The notes under the pieces were generated by a model that ran no database searches, was not told the origin of the DNA, and saw only the letters and a program-made list of their open reading frames with translations. Below, piece by piece: positions 1 to 7,353 of a stretch of DNA of 18,122 bases. Position 1 is the first letter of the stretch. Every line of letters starts with the position of its first letter. A program made the translations under genes and the position numbers. The stretch is from Candidatus Yonathbacteria bacterium RIFOXYC2_FULL_47_9 (GTDB lineage: Bacteria > Patescibacteriota > Minisyncoccia > Phycocordibacterales > UBA1550). The stretch covers positions 70,811-88,932 of the forward strand of contig MHUY01000039.1 in the NCBI GenBank assembly GCA_001825115.1. Reading direction: 5' to 3'.

Positions 1-111
1 GGGGGTGCTATCGATACGGGTACCCGCAAGGTTACGACAACCGTAAGCTGGTGGGACCGTACGGCTACCAGCACCCGCACTATCGAGACTTACCTCGTTA
101 ATATTTTTTAA
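1..111 (+). CDS. Pseudopilin-like protein, C-terminal fragment
   Basis: An open frame runs from the first base to a TAA at 109-111 and encodes 36 residues ending in ETYLVNIF. The start lies outside the window. The piece is rich in Thr and Ser, with the pattern KVTTTVSWW followed by a short strand-like tail. This resembles the C-terminal ends of PilV/GspI-like minor pseudopilins that precede further pseudopilin genes in CPR clusters. The next gene starts one base after the stop, so the two are surely co-transcribed. Its identity rests on this context and the short tail only; a different exported protein cannot be excluded. Confidence 0.6.
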   Translation, partial: GGAIDTGTRKVTTTVSWWDRTATSTRTIETYLVNIF

Positions 112-112
112 T

Positions 113-634
113 ATGCCATCACTTTCCTCAATACGTTCAAGAGGGTTCACGCTTGTAGAGATGATTGTTTATTCAGCAATCTTAGGTGTCGTTGCTGTTT
201 TGGCGACCAATGCCACCCTCGCGATGACGCGAGCATTTACTGACTTGCGCATATCTCGTGACCTCAATAGTTCTGCCACAGCGCTTTTTGAACGTATCAC
301 CCGTGATGTTCGTGGTGCGTATGATGTCGATGCAGCACAGAGCACCTTTGATACAAATCCGGGGCGATTGATGCTTAGCACCAAGGACTCTGCTGGCACA
401 AGCACCACTATCGAGTTCTATGTCACGGGCAATCGAGTCAATATCCGTGAGGGCGGTGCAGATCAGGGGTCAATAATGACCACGAGTACTAGTGTATCTA
501 GTTTTATTGTGAGACAGTTATCAAATACCAACACGAAAGCGATCAAGGTCGAAGCGATAATATCCGCAACACGGGGAGGCATTACCAAGACGCGTAATTT
601 TTATACCACGGTAGTTTTGCGTGGTACCTATTAG
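113..634 (+). CDS. Type IV pilus/T2SS-type pseudopilin with prepilin cleavage motif
   Basis: The 173-residue protein has a short basic leader, then G11-FTLVE, the prepilin peptidase site: cleavage is expected after Gly11, with N-methylation of Phe12 and the conserved Glu at +5. A hydrophobic helix spans about residues 12-35. The rest is a Ser/Thr-rich globular domain with predicted strands and no cysteines. After processing it should sit in the cytoplasmic membrane and be assembled into a pilus or pseudopilus, a structure often tied to DNA uptake or attachment. The gene starts one base after the upstream stop, with no visible Shine-Dalgarno, and a PilX-like gene follows within 4 nt. The subclass (PilW, GspJ or other) cannot be fixed by eye. 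Confidence 0.85.
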   Translation: MPSLSSIRSRGFTLVEMIVYSAILGVVAVLATNATLAMTRAFTDLRISRDLNSSATALFERITRDVRGAYDVDAAQSTFDTNPGRLMLSTKDSAGTSTTIEFYVTGNRVNIREGGADQGSIMTTSTSVSSFIVRQLSNTNTKAIKVEAIISATRGGITKTRNFYTTVVLRGTY

Positions 635-638
635 ACAT

Positions 639-2471
639 ATGAACTTCATACATAACCCTCAATCGGTAAAAAGCTCAAATAGAAAGAGTAATCGTGGTGC
701 GGCGCTAACTCTTACCGTACTCCTTTTTCTCTTCATCTCTCTTGCGGTCGTTCTTGGGTCCGCGTCTCCTGTGTTGCGCGATCTTAAAAACGCACAAGCA
801 CTTATTAAGTCAAAAAGTTCATACTATACCTCAGAGGCAGGCACTGAAGATGCGTTTTACCGAATTAAAAAAGGGAAACAGCTTTCAAACCCCGAAGTAC
901 TCTCCCTTAATAGTGGTACCGTATCCGTTGCTACTACCGATGTGAGTGGTACAGAAAAGGATATTATTGCATCGGGTGATGTAGGAACGAATGATCGTAA
1001 TGTGAAGCTAACGATTCTTGCCGGCGTAGGTGCAGATTTTGCGTATGGCGCACAGGTGGGTGATGGAGGGCTTGTGATGGGGAACAATGCAAAAATAAAA
1101 GGAACGGGGGGTGCGGTGGGGAATGTTTTTAGTAACGGCCCTATTACGGGGGCAAGCGGGGCAACGATCACAGGTGACACTACGGTGGCAACGAGTTTAA
1201 ACGAAGACGTGCAGGCTCGTTCAGTTGTTTGCAATGCTGACCAGCTGGTAGGTAAGACTAGTCCGCAGATTGATTTTGGGCAGAGCTTTGTGCCGTCTGA
1301 TACATTGCCGCTCTCTCGTGTGAGCTTGTACGTAAAGAAAGTTGGCTCGCCATCAAGTCCTTCGGTTAAGATTACTCAAGATAATGCTGGTTCACCTAAA
1401 ACGACATCCGTTGCGAGCGCAACGCTTCTCTCGGGTAATGTGACCACGAGTTATGGATGGATAGATGTTTCGTTTGCTACCCCCGTAAACTTAGTCGCAG
1501 GAGACACCTACTGGATAGTTATTGATGCGGGCACAAATGCAAGTAATTATTTTGTATGGTGCAGTGACAGTAATAATGGACTGGGGAATGGTGTAGGAAA
1601 ATACAAGAGCAGTTGGTCAACAAGTGGTTCGTGGACGCAGATTACCGGCGACCTAGCGTTCAAGACATATCTAGGGAGTGGTACAGGTACTATCACTCAA
1701 GTAGCAGTAAGTGGTAATGCAAAAGCGAACACAATCAACAGTAGTACGATTGGCGGCACAGCGTACTGCCAGACAGGTTCAGGTAACAATAAAACCTGCG
1801 ACACTTCTCAGGCAGACCCATCGCCTATGAATATGCCTCTTTCGGATGCAAATATTGAACAATGGAGAACCGACGCTACTGCTGGGGGCACTATTACCGG
1901 TAACTGTGGCGACTCAGGAGTGGCTGGTTGCGTTATTTCTTCTAGTGGAACGCTTTCCTTGGGGCCAAAAAAGATTACAGGAAATTTAACCGTTACCAAC
2001 GGTCGTACATTAAAATTGACGGGTGTTATTTATGTAGTGGGGAATATTTCAATCTCAAACAATGGAACGGTGCGGTGCGACACCTCATTTGGAGCGGACA
2101 GCTGTGTTATCATTGCAGATGGTTGGATTGATGCGGGGAATAATGCAAATTTTTTAGGATCAGGAACGGCAGGAAGTTATATTTTGAGTGTCTCAACGAT
2201 CGAGGGATGTAATGGCGGGACACAGACCGCTGGTTGTGCTTCGGGAAATTCGGGAGCAAATCTTGCTAATAATCTGACGGGGGCAGTGTTCTACACATCA
2301 AAGTCTATGATTAATATGGCAAATAACGCAGAGCTTAAGGCTGTGGTTGGGTACAAGTTGAATCTTTCAAATAATACCGAGATTGAATACGAACAAGGGG
2401 TTGCCGACGCAAATTTCTCTTCGGGGCCAGGTGGTGGCTGGAACGTGAAGAGCTGGAAAGAAGTGCAGTAG
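639..2471 (+). CDS. PilX-like surface protein with choice-of-anchor-R-type domain
   Basis: I chose ATG 639 (610 aa) over GTG 621, which would overlap the previous gene. Residues 14-20 are a basic NRKSNRG stretch, followed by a hydrophobic helix at about 21-41, as in PilX/GspK-like minor pilins. The residue at +5 after Gly20 is Leu, not Glu, as is known for GspK-type tip pilins. Next comes the segment YYTSEAGTEDAFYRI (about 62-77), then low-complexity Gly/Ser/Thr repeats likely to form a beta-solenoid. Residues about 197-350 form an inserted domain (GQSFVPS, YGWIDVSF, GDTYWIVID, DLAFKTYLG) matching the choice-of-anchor-R pattern. A second solenoid-like part (TGNLTVTNG...GNISISNNG) and a Gly-rich GPGGGW tail follow. 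It is probably surface-exposed at a pilus tip; the ligand is unknown. Confidence 0.75.
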   Translation: MNFIHNPQSVKSSNRKSNRGAALTLTVLLFLFISLAVVLGSASPVLRDLKNAQALIKSKSSYYTSEAGTEDAFYRIKKGKQLSNPEVLSLNSGTVSVATTDVSGTEKDIIASGDVGTNDRNVKLTILAGVGADFAYGAQVGDGGLVMGNNAKIKGTGGAVGNVFSNGPITGASGATITGDTTVATSLNEDVQARSVVCNADQLVGKTSPQIDFGQSFVPSDTLPLSRVSLYVKKVGSPSSPSVKITQDNAGSPKTTSVASATLLSGNVTTSYGWIDVSFATPVNLVAGDTYWIVIDAGTNASNYFVWCSDSNNGLGNGVGKYKSSWSTSGSWTQITGDLAFKTYLGSGTGTITQVAVSGNAKANTINSSTIGGTAYCQTGSGNNKTCDTSQADPSPMNMPLSDANIEQWRTDATAGGTITGNCGDSGVAGCVISSSGTLSLGPKKITGNLTVTNGRTLKLTGVIYVVGNISISNNGTVRCDTSFGADSCVIIADGWIDAGNNANFLGSGTAGSYILSVSTIEGCNGGTQTAGCASGNSGANLANNLTGAVFYTSKSMINMANNAELKAVVGYKLNLSNNTEIEYEQGVADANFSSGPGGGWNVKSWKEVQ

Positions 2472-2506
2472 CACAAAAAAGCAGGGAGTTCCCTGCTTTT
2501 TTGTGC
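2471..2506. terminator. Intrinsic terminator after the pseudopilin cluster
   Basis: A perfect 17-bp inverted repeat (2471-2487 and 2490-2506) has the core GCAGGGA/TCCCTGC flanked by A6 and T6 tracts. The U-rich 3' arm makes it a textbook rho-independent terminator. It overlaps the last base of the PilX-like stop codon and lies just before the tpiA promoter. Confidence 0.9.
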
Positions 2507-2521
2507 TACGCAGTCCCGTGC

Positions 2522-2533
2522 TATAATGGGTGA
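2522..2533 (+). promoter_or_regulatory. tpiA promoter, consensus -10 six nt from ATG
   Basis: TATAAT at 2522-2527 is followed by six bases and then the ATG at 2534. Transcription would be expected to start at about the A of the ATG, giving a leaderless mRNA. No Shine-Dalgarno is present. No good -35 box is visible, because the upstream DNA is the terminator. Confidence 0.75.
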
Positions 2534-3295
2534 ATGAAAAAGATCATTATCGGGAACTGGAAAATGTATCCAACGAGTGTTAAGGACGCGCAGGAAAAGT
2601 TTAAGGGAATCAAGAAGGTCGCGAGTACGCTTCGTAATGTGCAGACCGTAGTATGTCCTCCGTTTGTGTACACGAGCGATCTCAAAAGATTGGTGACAGG
2701 GCATCGCTGTGTTGTGGGCGCGCAAAATGCATGGTTTGAAAATGAGGGCGCCTTTACGGGCGAGGTCTCACCCGCAATGCTCGCATCACTCAAGCTTACC
2801 TATGTTATCCTTGGACATTCCGAGCGACGTGCTCTTGGTGAAACTGACGAACTTGTGAATAAAAAGGTTGTCGCTGCCGTAAAAGCGGGACTTACGGTGG
2901 TGTTGTGTGTTGGTGAAACCGAGCGTGATCCTGATGGGGAATATTTGAAGCATATTGCTATGCAAGTAAAAATTGCACTCAAGGGTGTCACCAAAAAAGA
3001 CCTTGCGCATATTGTGATTGCTTATGAGCCAATCTGGGCAATTGGTAAACATGCACTTCGTGCCGCATCAACCGATGATGCACTGGAGGTAGCTATTCTC
3101 ATTAAAAAAACATTGATGGAACTCTATAGCAAAGAGGGGGGTATTATACCCATTCTTTACGGCGGATCTGTTGATGCAAAAAATGCATGGGAATTTTTGA
3201 CGAAGTCGCACGTAGATGGACTTCTTGTTGGGCGTGCAAGTCTCGACCCTAAAATATTCGGAGAGATATTAAAGAATGCTGACAGTATTAAATAA
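2534..3295 (+). CDS. tpiA: Triosephosphate isomerase
   Basis: At 253 aa this is the usual length for the enzyme, which interconverts dihydroxyacetone phosphate and glyceraldehyde 3-phosphate in the cytosol. The TIM-barrel signatures appear in order: GNWKM with catalytic Lys10, the dimer loop AFTGEVSPAML (73-83), GHSERR with the electrophile His95, the base Glu165 in AYEPIWAIG, and the phosphate-binding YGGSV (209-213). Loop 6 is odd: the usual AIGTGKTA is replaced by AIGKHALRAA, and the late GALVGGASL is GLLVGRASL. All catalytic residues are kept, so activity is expected. pgk follows after five bases, forming a two-gene glycolytic operon. Confidence 0.97.
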   Translation: MKKIIIGNWKMYPTSVKDAQEKFKGIKKVASTLRNVQTVVCPPFVYTSDLKRLVTGHRCVVGAQNAWFENEGAFTGEVSPAMLASLKLTYVILGHSERRALGETDELVNKKVVAAVKAGLTVVLCVGETERDPDGEYLKHIAMQVKIALKGVTKKDLAHIVIAYEPIWAIGKHALRAASTDDALEVAILIKKTLMELYSKEGGIIPILYGGSVDAKNAWEFLTKSHVDGLLVGRASLDPKIFGEILKNADSIK

Positions 3296-3300
3296 TAATC

Positions 3301-4455
3301 ATGAAACAAGCAATCCTCCCTACGATAAAAGACATAAAAGACCTAAAAGGCAAGCGCGTCATACTTCGCCTTGATTTTAACGTACCTATTAAGAACGGCA
3401 AGATCATTGAAACGATGCGTATCGATCGCGTTATCCCCACGATTGAATATCTCCGAAAAAAGAAGGCAAGGATTGTCATCCTTTCACACATCGGTAAAGA
3501 TGCGTCATCATCACTCAAGCCCGTAGTGCGCTATTTGAATAAAACGATGAATGTGGGGTTTGTTCCTGATTTTCGCACAGACGCTGCACGCAAGGTGGCA
3601 GACAGTTTGCCAGAAGGTGGAGTGGTTGTTTTTGAAAACTTGCGTCTCGATGACCGCGAGACGGAAAATGATCCCGAGTTTTCAAAATATCTTGCATCGT
3701 TTGGCGACATATATGTGAATGATGCTTTTGCTGTCGCACATAGGGCACATGCTTCGGTAGTGGGGATCACGAAATATCTCCCTAGTTATGCAGGGTTCCT
3801 TATTGCTGACGAAATTAAACATTTGTCACTAGCGCTCGATCCGCAGCACCCATTCCTTTTTATTCTTGGCGGGGCAAAGTTTGATACTAAGATGCCACTT
3901 TTAAAGAAGTTTATGAAGAGCGCTGACCATGTCTTTATTGGTGGAATCCTTGCCAATGATTTTTTGCGTGACATTGGTCTTGAGGTTGGTGTTTCTGTTG
4001 TTGATTCGTACGGTTTTAACCTCACATCACTGCTCAAGAACGGGAAAATCATTTTACCTTCCGATGTGGTGGTAAAAAACGAGCAAAGTAAAAAGACTGC
4101 CATGAAGCACATTGATGAAGTTGACGTAAGGGAAAGTATTGTAGATGTCGGCTCCGAGACTATTAATCACCTTGCACCTATTATCAAAAAAGCAAAGCTT
4201 ATCGTGTGGAATGGTCCACTCGGTTACTATGAAGGAGGATTTGATAAGGGGACCACGCTACTTTTGAATGCTATTGCTGAGAGTAAAGCCAAATCTATTA
4301 TTGGCGGCGGTGATACCGCAGTTATGGTAGACAAACTCGGCCTTGCAGATAAGTTCACGTTTGTGTCAACGGGCGGTGGCGCCACTCTCGATTTCCTTGC
4401 AGACGGCAAGCTTCCTGGTGTTGAGGCAATCATGAAGTGCAAGAAAAGGAAGTAA
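3301..4455 (+). CDS. pgk: Phosphoglycerate kinase
   Basis: This 384-aa enzyme transfers phosphate from 1,3-bisphosphoglycerate to ADP in the ATP-forming step of lower glycolysis. N-terminal substrate-domain motifs are RLDFNVPI (23-30), SHIGKD (62-67, where most families have SHLGRP), FENLRLDDRE (111-120) and NDAFAVAHRAHAS (140-152). C-terminal nucleotide-domain motifs are ILGGAKFDTK (188-197), WNGPLGYYE and IGGGDTA...STGGGATLDFL near the end. It is slightly shorter than the usual 390-400 residues, partly from a short loop after SHIGKD. It is co-transcribed with tpiA and ends at a strong terminator shared with the convergent gene downstream. Confidence 0.97.
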   Translation: MKQAILPTIKDIKDLKGKRVILRLDFNVPIKNGKIIETMRIDRVIPTIEYLRKKKARIVILSHIGKDASSSLKPVVRYLNKTMNVGFVPDFRTDAARKVADSLPEGGVVVFENLRLDDRETENDPEFSKYLASFGDIYVNDAFAVAHRAHASVVGITKYLPSYAGFLIADEIKHLSLALDPQHPFLFILGGAKFDTKMPLLKKFMKSADHVFIGGILANDFLRDIGLEVGVSVVDSYGFNLTSLLKNGKIILPSDVVVKNEQSKKTAMKHIDEVDVRESIVDVGSETINHLAPIIKKAKLIVWNGPLGYYEGGFDKGTTLLLNAIAESKAKSIIGGGDTAVMVDKLGLADKFTFVSTGGGATLDFLADGKLPGVEAIMKCKKRK

Positions 4456-4460
4456 ACAAT

Positions 4461-4500
4461 AAAAAAGACGCGGTTGGTTTTGTCCAACCGCGTCTTTTTT
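4461..4500. terminator. Bidirectional intrinsic terminator between pgk and the small membrane-protein pair
   Basis: A perfect 17-bp inverted repeat (4461-4477 and 4484-4500, loop TTTTGT) has a GACGCGGTTGG stem with A6 and T6 ends. It lies between two convergent genes and has a U-tract in both directions, so it should end both transcripts. Confidence 0.93.
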
Positions 4501-4510
4501 TATAATAGTC

Positions 4511-4888
4511 CTACGCTACCTTTTTCTTGCTAGCCTTCTTAGCTACTTTCTTTTTTGGAGCAGGAGAAATTGTTTTTTTGATGTTCTTCCAGTGTCCATG
4601 AAGTTCGCGCACCATTGCCTCTACTTCAGCGGGATCAATATTTTTAACCGCTTTGTATTTTGCGCCAACTTTATCAACGATTAGCTTGTAGTCTGCCTCA
4701 GAAACATCTTTCATTTTTTCTACCCCTTCAAGCACTTCGCCTTTTGCCTTAAGCATCCAGCCGCGCACTTTCTTGCGATTCTTTGCACCGTCTTTGCCAT
4801 AGAGGAAATATCCTGCTGCTGCAAATGCTGCAAGCGCTGCAATTCCAGCACCTACTGCTACTTTCGCTCCTGTTGTTGCTTTTTTCAT
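4511..4888 (-). CDS. Small YtxH-like membrane protein with lysine-rich tail
   Basis: This 125-aa protein has an N-terminal alanine/glycine-rich hydrophobic helix (about residues 8-30, ending in YFLYGKDG), then a basic stretch KNRKKVRGWM and a helical region with regular charged heptads. It ends in a Lys/Ala tail of repeated KKxxAKK units. The membrane helix followed by GKDGAKNRKK resembles the YtxH family of small cell-envelope proteins. The tail looks like the C-termini of histone-H1-like bacterial proteins and could bind nucleic acid or acidic envelope polymers. It starts 12 nt after the stop of the gene at 4901-5188, so the two form one transcript. Function unknown. Confidence 0.75.
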   Translation of the reverse strand: MKKATTGAKVAVGAGIAALAAFAAAGYFLYGKDGAKNRKKVRGWMLKAKGEVLEGVEKMKDVSEADYKLIVDKVGAKYKAVKNIDPAEVEAMVRELHGHWKNIKKTISPAPKKKVAKKASKKKVA

Positions 4889-4900
4889 ATTCTTTTAAAA

Positions 4901-5188
4901 TTATTTGATATCTTTATCCTTACCTCGTTTCTTTGTGGGTGCAAAGGATTGCACAAAGGCAATAACATTTTGCACCACATTTTCTCCGTGCCCTCGCATG
5001 CGACGTCGCGCCGAGGATGCTCCTTTTGCAAATCGTTCACTTTCTTTTCGTACAATGTGGACCACCTCGCTCACATCGCGCGCGGTGCGCAATATATAAA
5101 AAATGAGCACGCCGACAAGTACGGCAAGTGCCACCACGGCAACCGTGGTCACTAAAAAGAAAATATCCATTTTTGCAAAATCATCCAT
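4901..5188 (-). CDS. Small single-pass membrane protein
   Basis: This 95-aa protein has one strong hydrophobic helix (about 9-33, rich in Val, Ala, Leu). A helical stretch with alternating charges (RTARDVSEVVHIVRKESERF) and a basic C-terminus (KKRGKDKDIK) follow. The layout resembles small CPR envelope proteins encoded next to YtxH-like proteins and distantly DUF948-like proteins, but no family can be assigned. A second ATG lies at codon 7; the first was chosen because a TATAAT box (5201-5206, minus strand) sits 12 nt upstream of it, giving a leader of about six bases. It is first in a two-gene minus-strand unit. Confidence 0.7.
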   Translation of the reverse strand: MDDFAKMDIFFLVTTVAVVALAVLVGVLIFYILRTARDVSEVVHIVRKESERFAKGASSARRRMRGHGENVVQNVIAFVQSFAPTKKRGKDKDIK

Positions 5189-5200
5189 AGGTACTCATCT

Positions 5201-5206
5201 ATTATA
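5201..5206 (-). promoter_or_regulatory. -10 box for the small membrane-protein operon
   Basis: The minus strand reads TATAAT at 5206-5201, 12 nt before the ATG at 5188. The predicted start point leaves a leader of only about six bases. No convincing -35 box was found. Confidence 0.6.
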
Positions 5207-5210
5207 CCTT

Positions 5211-5243
5211 ATAAAAGGTGTCACTCCCAGGGGTGCCTTTTAT
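5211..5243 (-). terminator. Likely terminator of the HIT gene
   Basis: An 8-bp stem, ATAAAAGG (5211-5218) with CCTTTTAT (5236-5243), encloses a second short stem. It begins four bases past the HIT stop codon. The T-run is short, so termination may be partial, and the hairpin abuts the promoter of the next minus-strand operon. Confidence 0.5.
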
Positions 5244-5246
5244 GGA

Positions 5247-5657
5247 TTAAAGTAAGGTTGAAATTTTCTGTGCAATCTCTGAAGCCTCGCCTTCGCGATA
5301 GTCACGGGCGCCGTGCCAGTGAGTGAAGCCGTCGCCCGAGAAGCGGGGGACGATGTGGAGGTGGGTGTGAAAAATAATCTGGCCGGCGACAGGCTCGTTG
5401 TTCATCTCGATGTTGATGCCGTCGGCGCTTACGGCCTCTTTTACGGCGATGGAAAGTTTTTTCAAGATCACCATCGTATGGGCGAGCGTGTCGTCCGGTA
5501 TGTCATAAAGGTTGGTTGAATGGGCCTTGGGGATGACGAGGGTATGGCCTATATTTACGGGGTGGATATCCAAAAAGGCGAACACCGTGTCGTCCTCGTA
5601 AACTCTTTCCGCGGGGATTTCTCCGGCAACGATCTTGCAAAATAGGCAATCAGTCAT
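5247..5657 (-). CDS. HIT family (Hint-type) nucleotide hydrolase
   Basis: The 136-aa product carries the histidine triad HTHLH at residues 97-101, which in this family forms the nucleotide-binding and catalytic site for hydrolysis of AMP-linked substrates. The start CLFC (4-7), together with His46 and His97, fits the zinc site of bacterial Hint proteins. I chose ATG 5657 over 5684 because the family normally starts at this point and because a TACAAT box lies exactly six bases upstream. The gene looks clearly richer in G+C than its neighbours. It diverges from recJ with overlapping promoters. The cellular substrate cannot be named. Confidence 0.93.
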   Translation of the reverse strand: MTDCLFCKIVAGEIPAERVYEDDTVFAFLDIHPVNIGHTLVIPKAHSTNLYDIPDDTLAHTMVILKKLSIAVKEAVSADGINIEMNNEPVAGQIIFHTHLHIVPRFSGDGFTHWHGARDYREGEASEIAQKISTLL

Positions 5658-5663
5658 ATGGGT

Positions 5664-5692
5664 ATTGTATGCTAGAATGCCCATAATGTCAT
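5664..5692 (-). promoter_or_regulatory. HIT gene promoter, leaderless type
   Basis: On the minus strand ATGACA (5692-5687) lies 17 bp from TACAAT (5669-5664), and TACAAT is six bases from the chosen ATG at 5657. Both boxes match the sigma-70 consensus at five of six positions. The predicted transcript begins at the start codon. Confidence 0.7.
5670..5685 (+). promoter_or_regulatory. recJ promoter, extended -10, leaderless type
   Basis: TGC-TAGAAT (5670-5678) is an extended -10 element that ends seven bases before ATG 5686. It interleaves with the divergent HIT promoter, so the two should compete for RNA polymerase. No good -35 box is seen, as is common with extended -10 promoters. Confidence 0.7.
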
Positions 5693-7344
5693 CTGATCTA
5701 TTGACCTACCCAGACCTTGTTCAAACGCTTCTTAAAAAACGCGGTATCACGACTGCGGAGAAAGCCGAGCAGTTTTTGAACCCTAACTTTGAGCGAGACG
5801 TACGCGACCCATCGGGGATTTTAAATATGGAGAAGGCGGTGGAGCGTATTTTGTGTGCTATTGATGCTGGCGAACACATCGTTATTTATGCTGATTACGA
5901 CTGCGATGGTATTCCTGGGGCAACACTTTTTAACGACTTTTTACGAAAGATAAACTATGAAAATTTTGAGGTATATATTCCGCATCGCAATACCGAAGGA
6001 TATGGCTTGAACAATAAAGCACTTGATTTGCTTGCATCGCGTGGGGTAACACTCGTTATTACTATCGACTGTGGTATTGCTGATGTAGAGGAGGCCGCAC
6101 ATGCACTCGCATTGGGTATCGACCTTATTGTTACGGATCATCATTTACCCCAAGATGTCCTTCCTAAAGCGTTTACCATTGTGAACTCAAAACAGGCGGG
6201 GGACACCTATCACGACAATATGCTGTGTGGAGCAGCGGTCGCATGGAAGCTCGTGTCGGCGCTTCTCGCCAAGCGCGGGGAGGTGTGGGGGGTGCCTATT
6301 GGTTGGGAAAAGTGGCTTCTCGATATGGCGGGACTCTCGACGATTGCGGATATGGTGCCGCTTCAGAATGAAAATCGTGCGCTCGCAAAATATGGACTGA
6401 CCGTTCTTCGCAAGTCGCGTCGTCCCGGACTCCTCGCGCTCCTTGCGAAGATGGATATGGTGCAAGGAAATATTGTTGAGGATGATATTGGTTTTATGAT
6501 TGGACCGCGCATTAATGCGGCAAGTCGTATGGGGGAACCAATGGATGCATTTAGACTCCTTTCAGCGGAAACGCGCGAAGAGGCGGAGGAGTATGCGGAC
6601 AGACTTATTCACTTGAATGACGCGCGCAAGGGAATGGTGGCCGGGATGGTGAAAGAGGCGCGCAAACATCTTGAGATGCGTGAACTGCGAGAGGTTATTG
6701 TTATTGGTAATCCGTTGTGGAAGCCGGGCCTCGTTGGCCTCGTGGCATCAAATCTTGTTGAGGCGTATTCGCGCTCCGTGTTTGTGTGGGGGAGAACGGA
6801 GGACGGTGTGATCAAAGGTTCGTGTCGTTCGGACGGGACGGTTAATGTGGTGGAGCTAATGACGAGTGTTCGCGAGGGTGTGTTCGAGGGTGTTGGCGGA
6901 CACGAAGAAGCAGGAGGTTTCTCTGTTTCAAGTGACTTCATACACACGCTCGAAGACGAGTTAGTGCGTGTGTATCAAAACGTACGCAAGGAAAAAGAAG
7001 AGACCCAACTTTCGATAGACGCAAGTGTTACTCTTCGTGAGGTAAATTGGTCAACATGGAAAGTCATTGAACAATTCGCGCCGTTTGGTATGGGGAACCC
7101 TAAGCCCACATTTTTATTCGAAGGGGTGCGTATCGATAATGCACGACGTTTCGGAAAAGAAGACGCACATCTTGAGCTCTCTTTTGAGGGGTCGCCCGTT
7201 AAAGCGATTTCTTTTTTTGACGAGCGCGGCGACACGTTTGTGTCGGGCAACATTGTCGACCTTGCCGCAACGATGGAGCTCAACACGTTCCGTGGCAAGC
7301 GCGAGCTTCGTTTGAGAATTGTGAATGTTACTAAAAAAGCGTAA
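5686..7344 (+). CDS. recJ: Single-stranded-DNA-specific exonuclease RecJ
   Basis: The 552-aa product degrades single-stranded DNA 5' to 3' in recombination and repair. DHH-domain motifs are visible: DYDCDG (70-75, usually DYDxDG), PHRNTEGYGLN, IDCGI (127-131) and TDHH (150-153), all metal-binding. They are followed by IGPRINAASRMG and, in the DHHA1 domain, GGHEEAGGF near residue 405. A C-terminal OB-like part (PFGMGNPKPTF, then FFDERGD) completes the enzyme. I chose ATG 5686 because an extended -10 box lies seven bases upstream and the protein then begins MSSDLLTYPD. rnhA follows nine bases after the stop, so both are probably co-transcribed. Confidence 0.96.
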   Translation: MSSDLLTYPDLVQTLLKKRGITTAEKAEQFLNPNFERDVRDPSGILNMEKAVERILCAIDAGEHIVIYADYDCDGIPGATLFNDFLRKINYENFEVYIPHRNTEGYGLNNKALDLLASRGVTLVITIDCGIADVEEAAHALALGIDLIVTDHHLPQDVLPKAFTIVNSKQAGDTYHDNMLCGAAVAWKLVSALLAKRGEVWGVPIGWEKWLLDMAGLSTIADMVPLQNENRALAKYGLTVLRKSRRPGLLALLAKMDMVQGNIVEDDIGFMIGPRINAASRMGEPMDAFRLLSAETREEAEEYADRLIHLNDARKGMVAGMVKEARKHLEMRELREVIVIGNPLWKPGLVGLVASNLVEAYSRSVFVWGRTEDGVIKGSCRSDGTVNVVELMTSVREGVFEGVGGHEEAGGFSVSSDFIHTLEDELVRVYQNVRKEKEETQLSIDASVTLREVNWSTWKVIEQFAPFGMGNPKPTFLFEGVRIDNARRFGKEDAHLELSFEGSPVKAISFFDERGDTFVSGNIVDLAATMELNTFRGKRELRLRIVNVTKKA

Positions 7345-7353
7345 ACTAAAAAA

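Noticed and set aside
7319..7353. Separate leaderless promoter for rnhA (TTGTGA, 17 bp, TAAACT, six A, ATG)
   Set aside because: The spacing fits the pattern seen elsewhere, but both boxes match consensus at only four of six positions and rnhA follows recJ by nine bases, so co-transcription is simpler.
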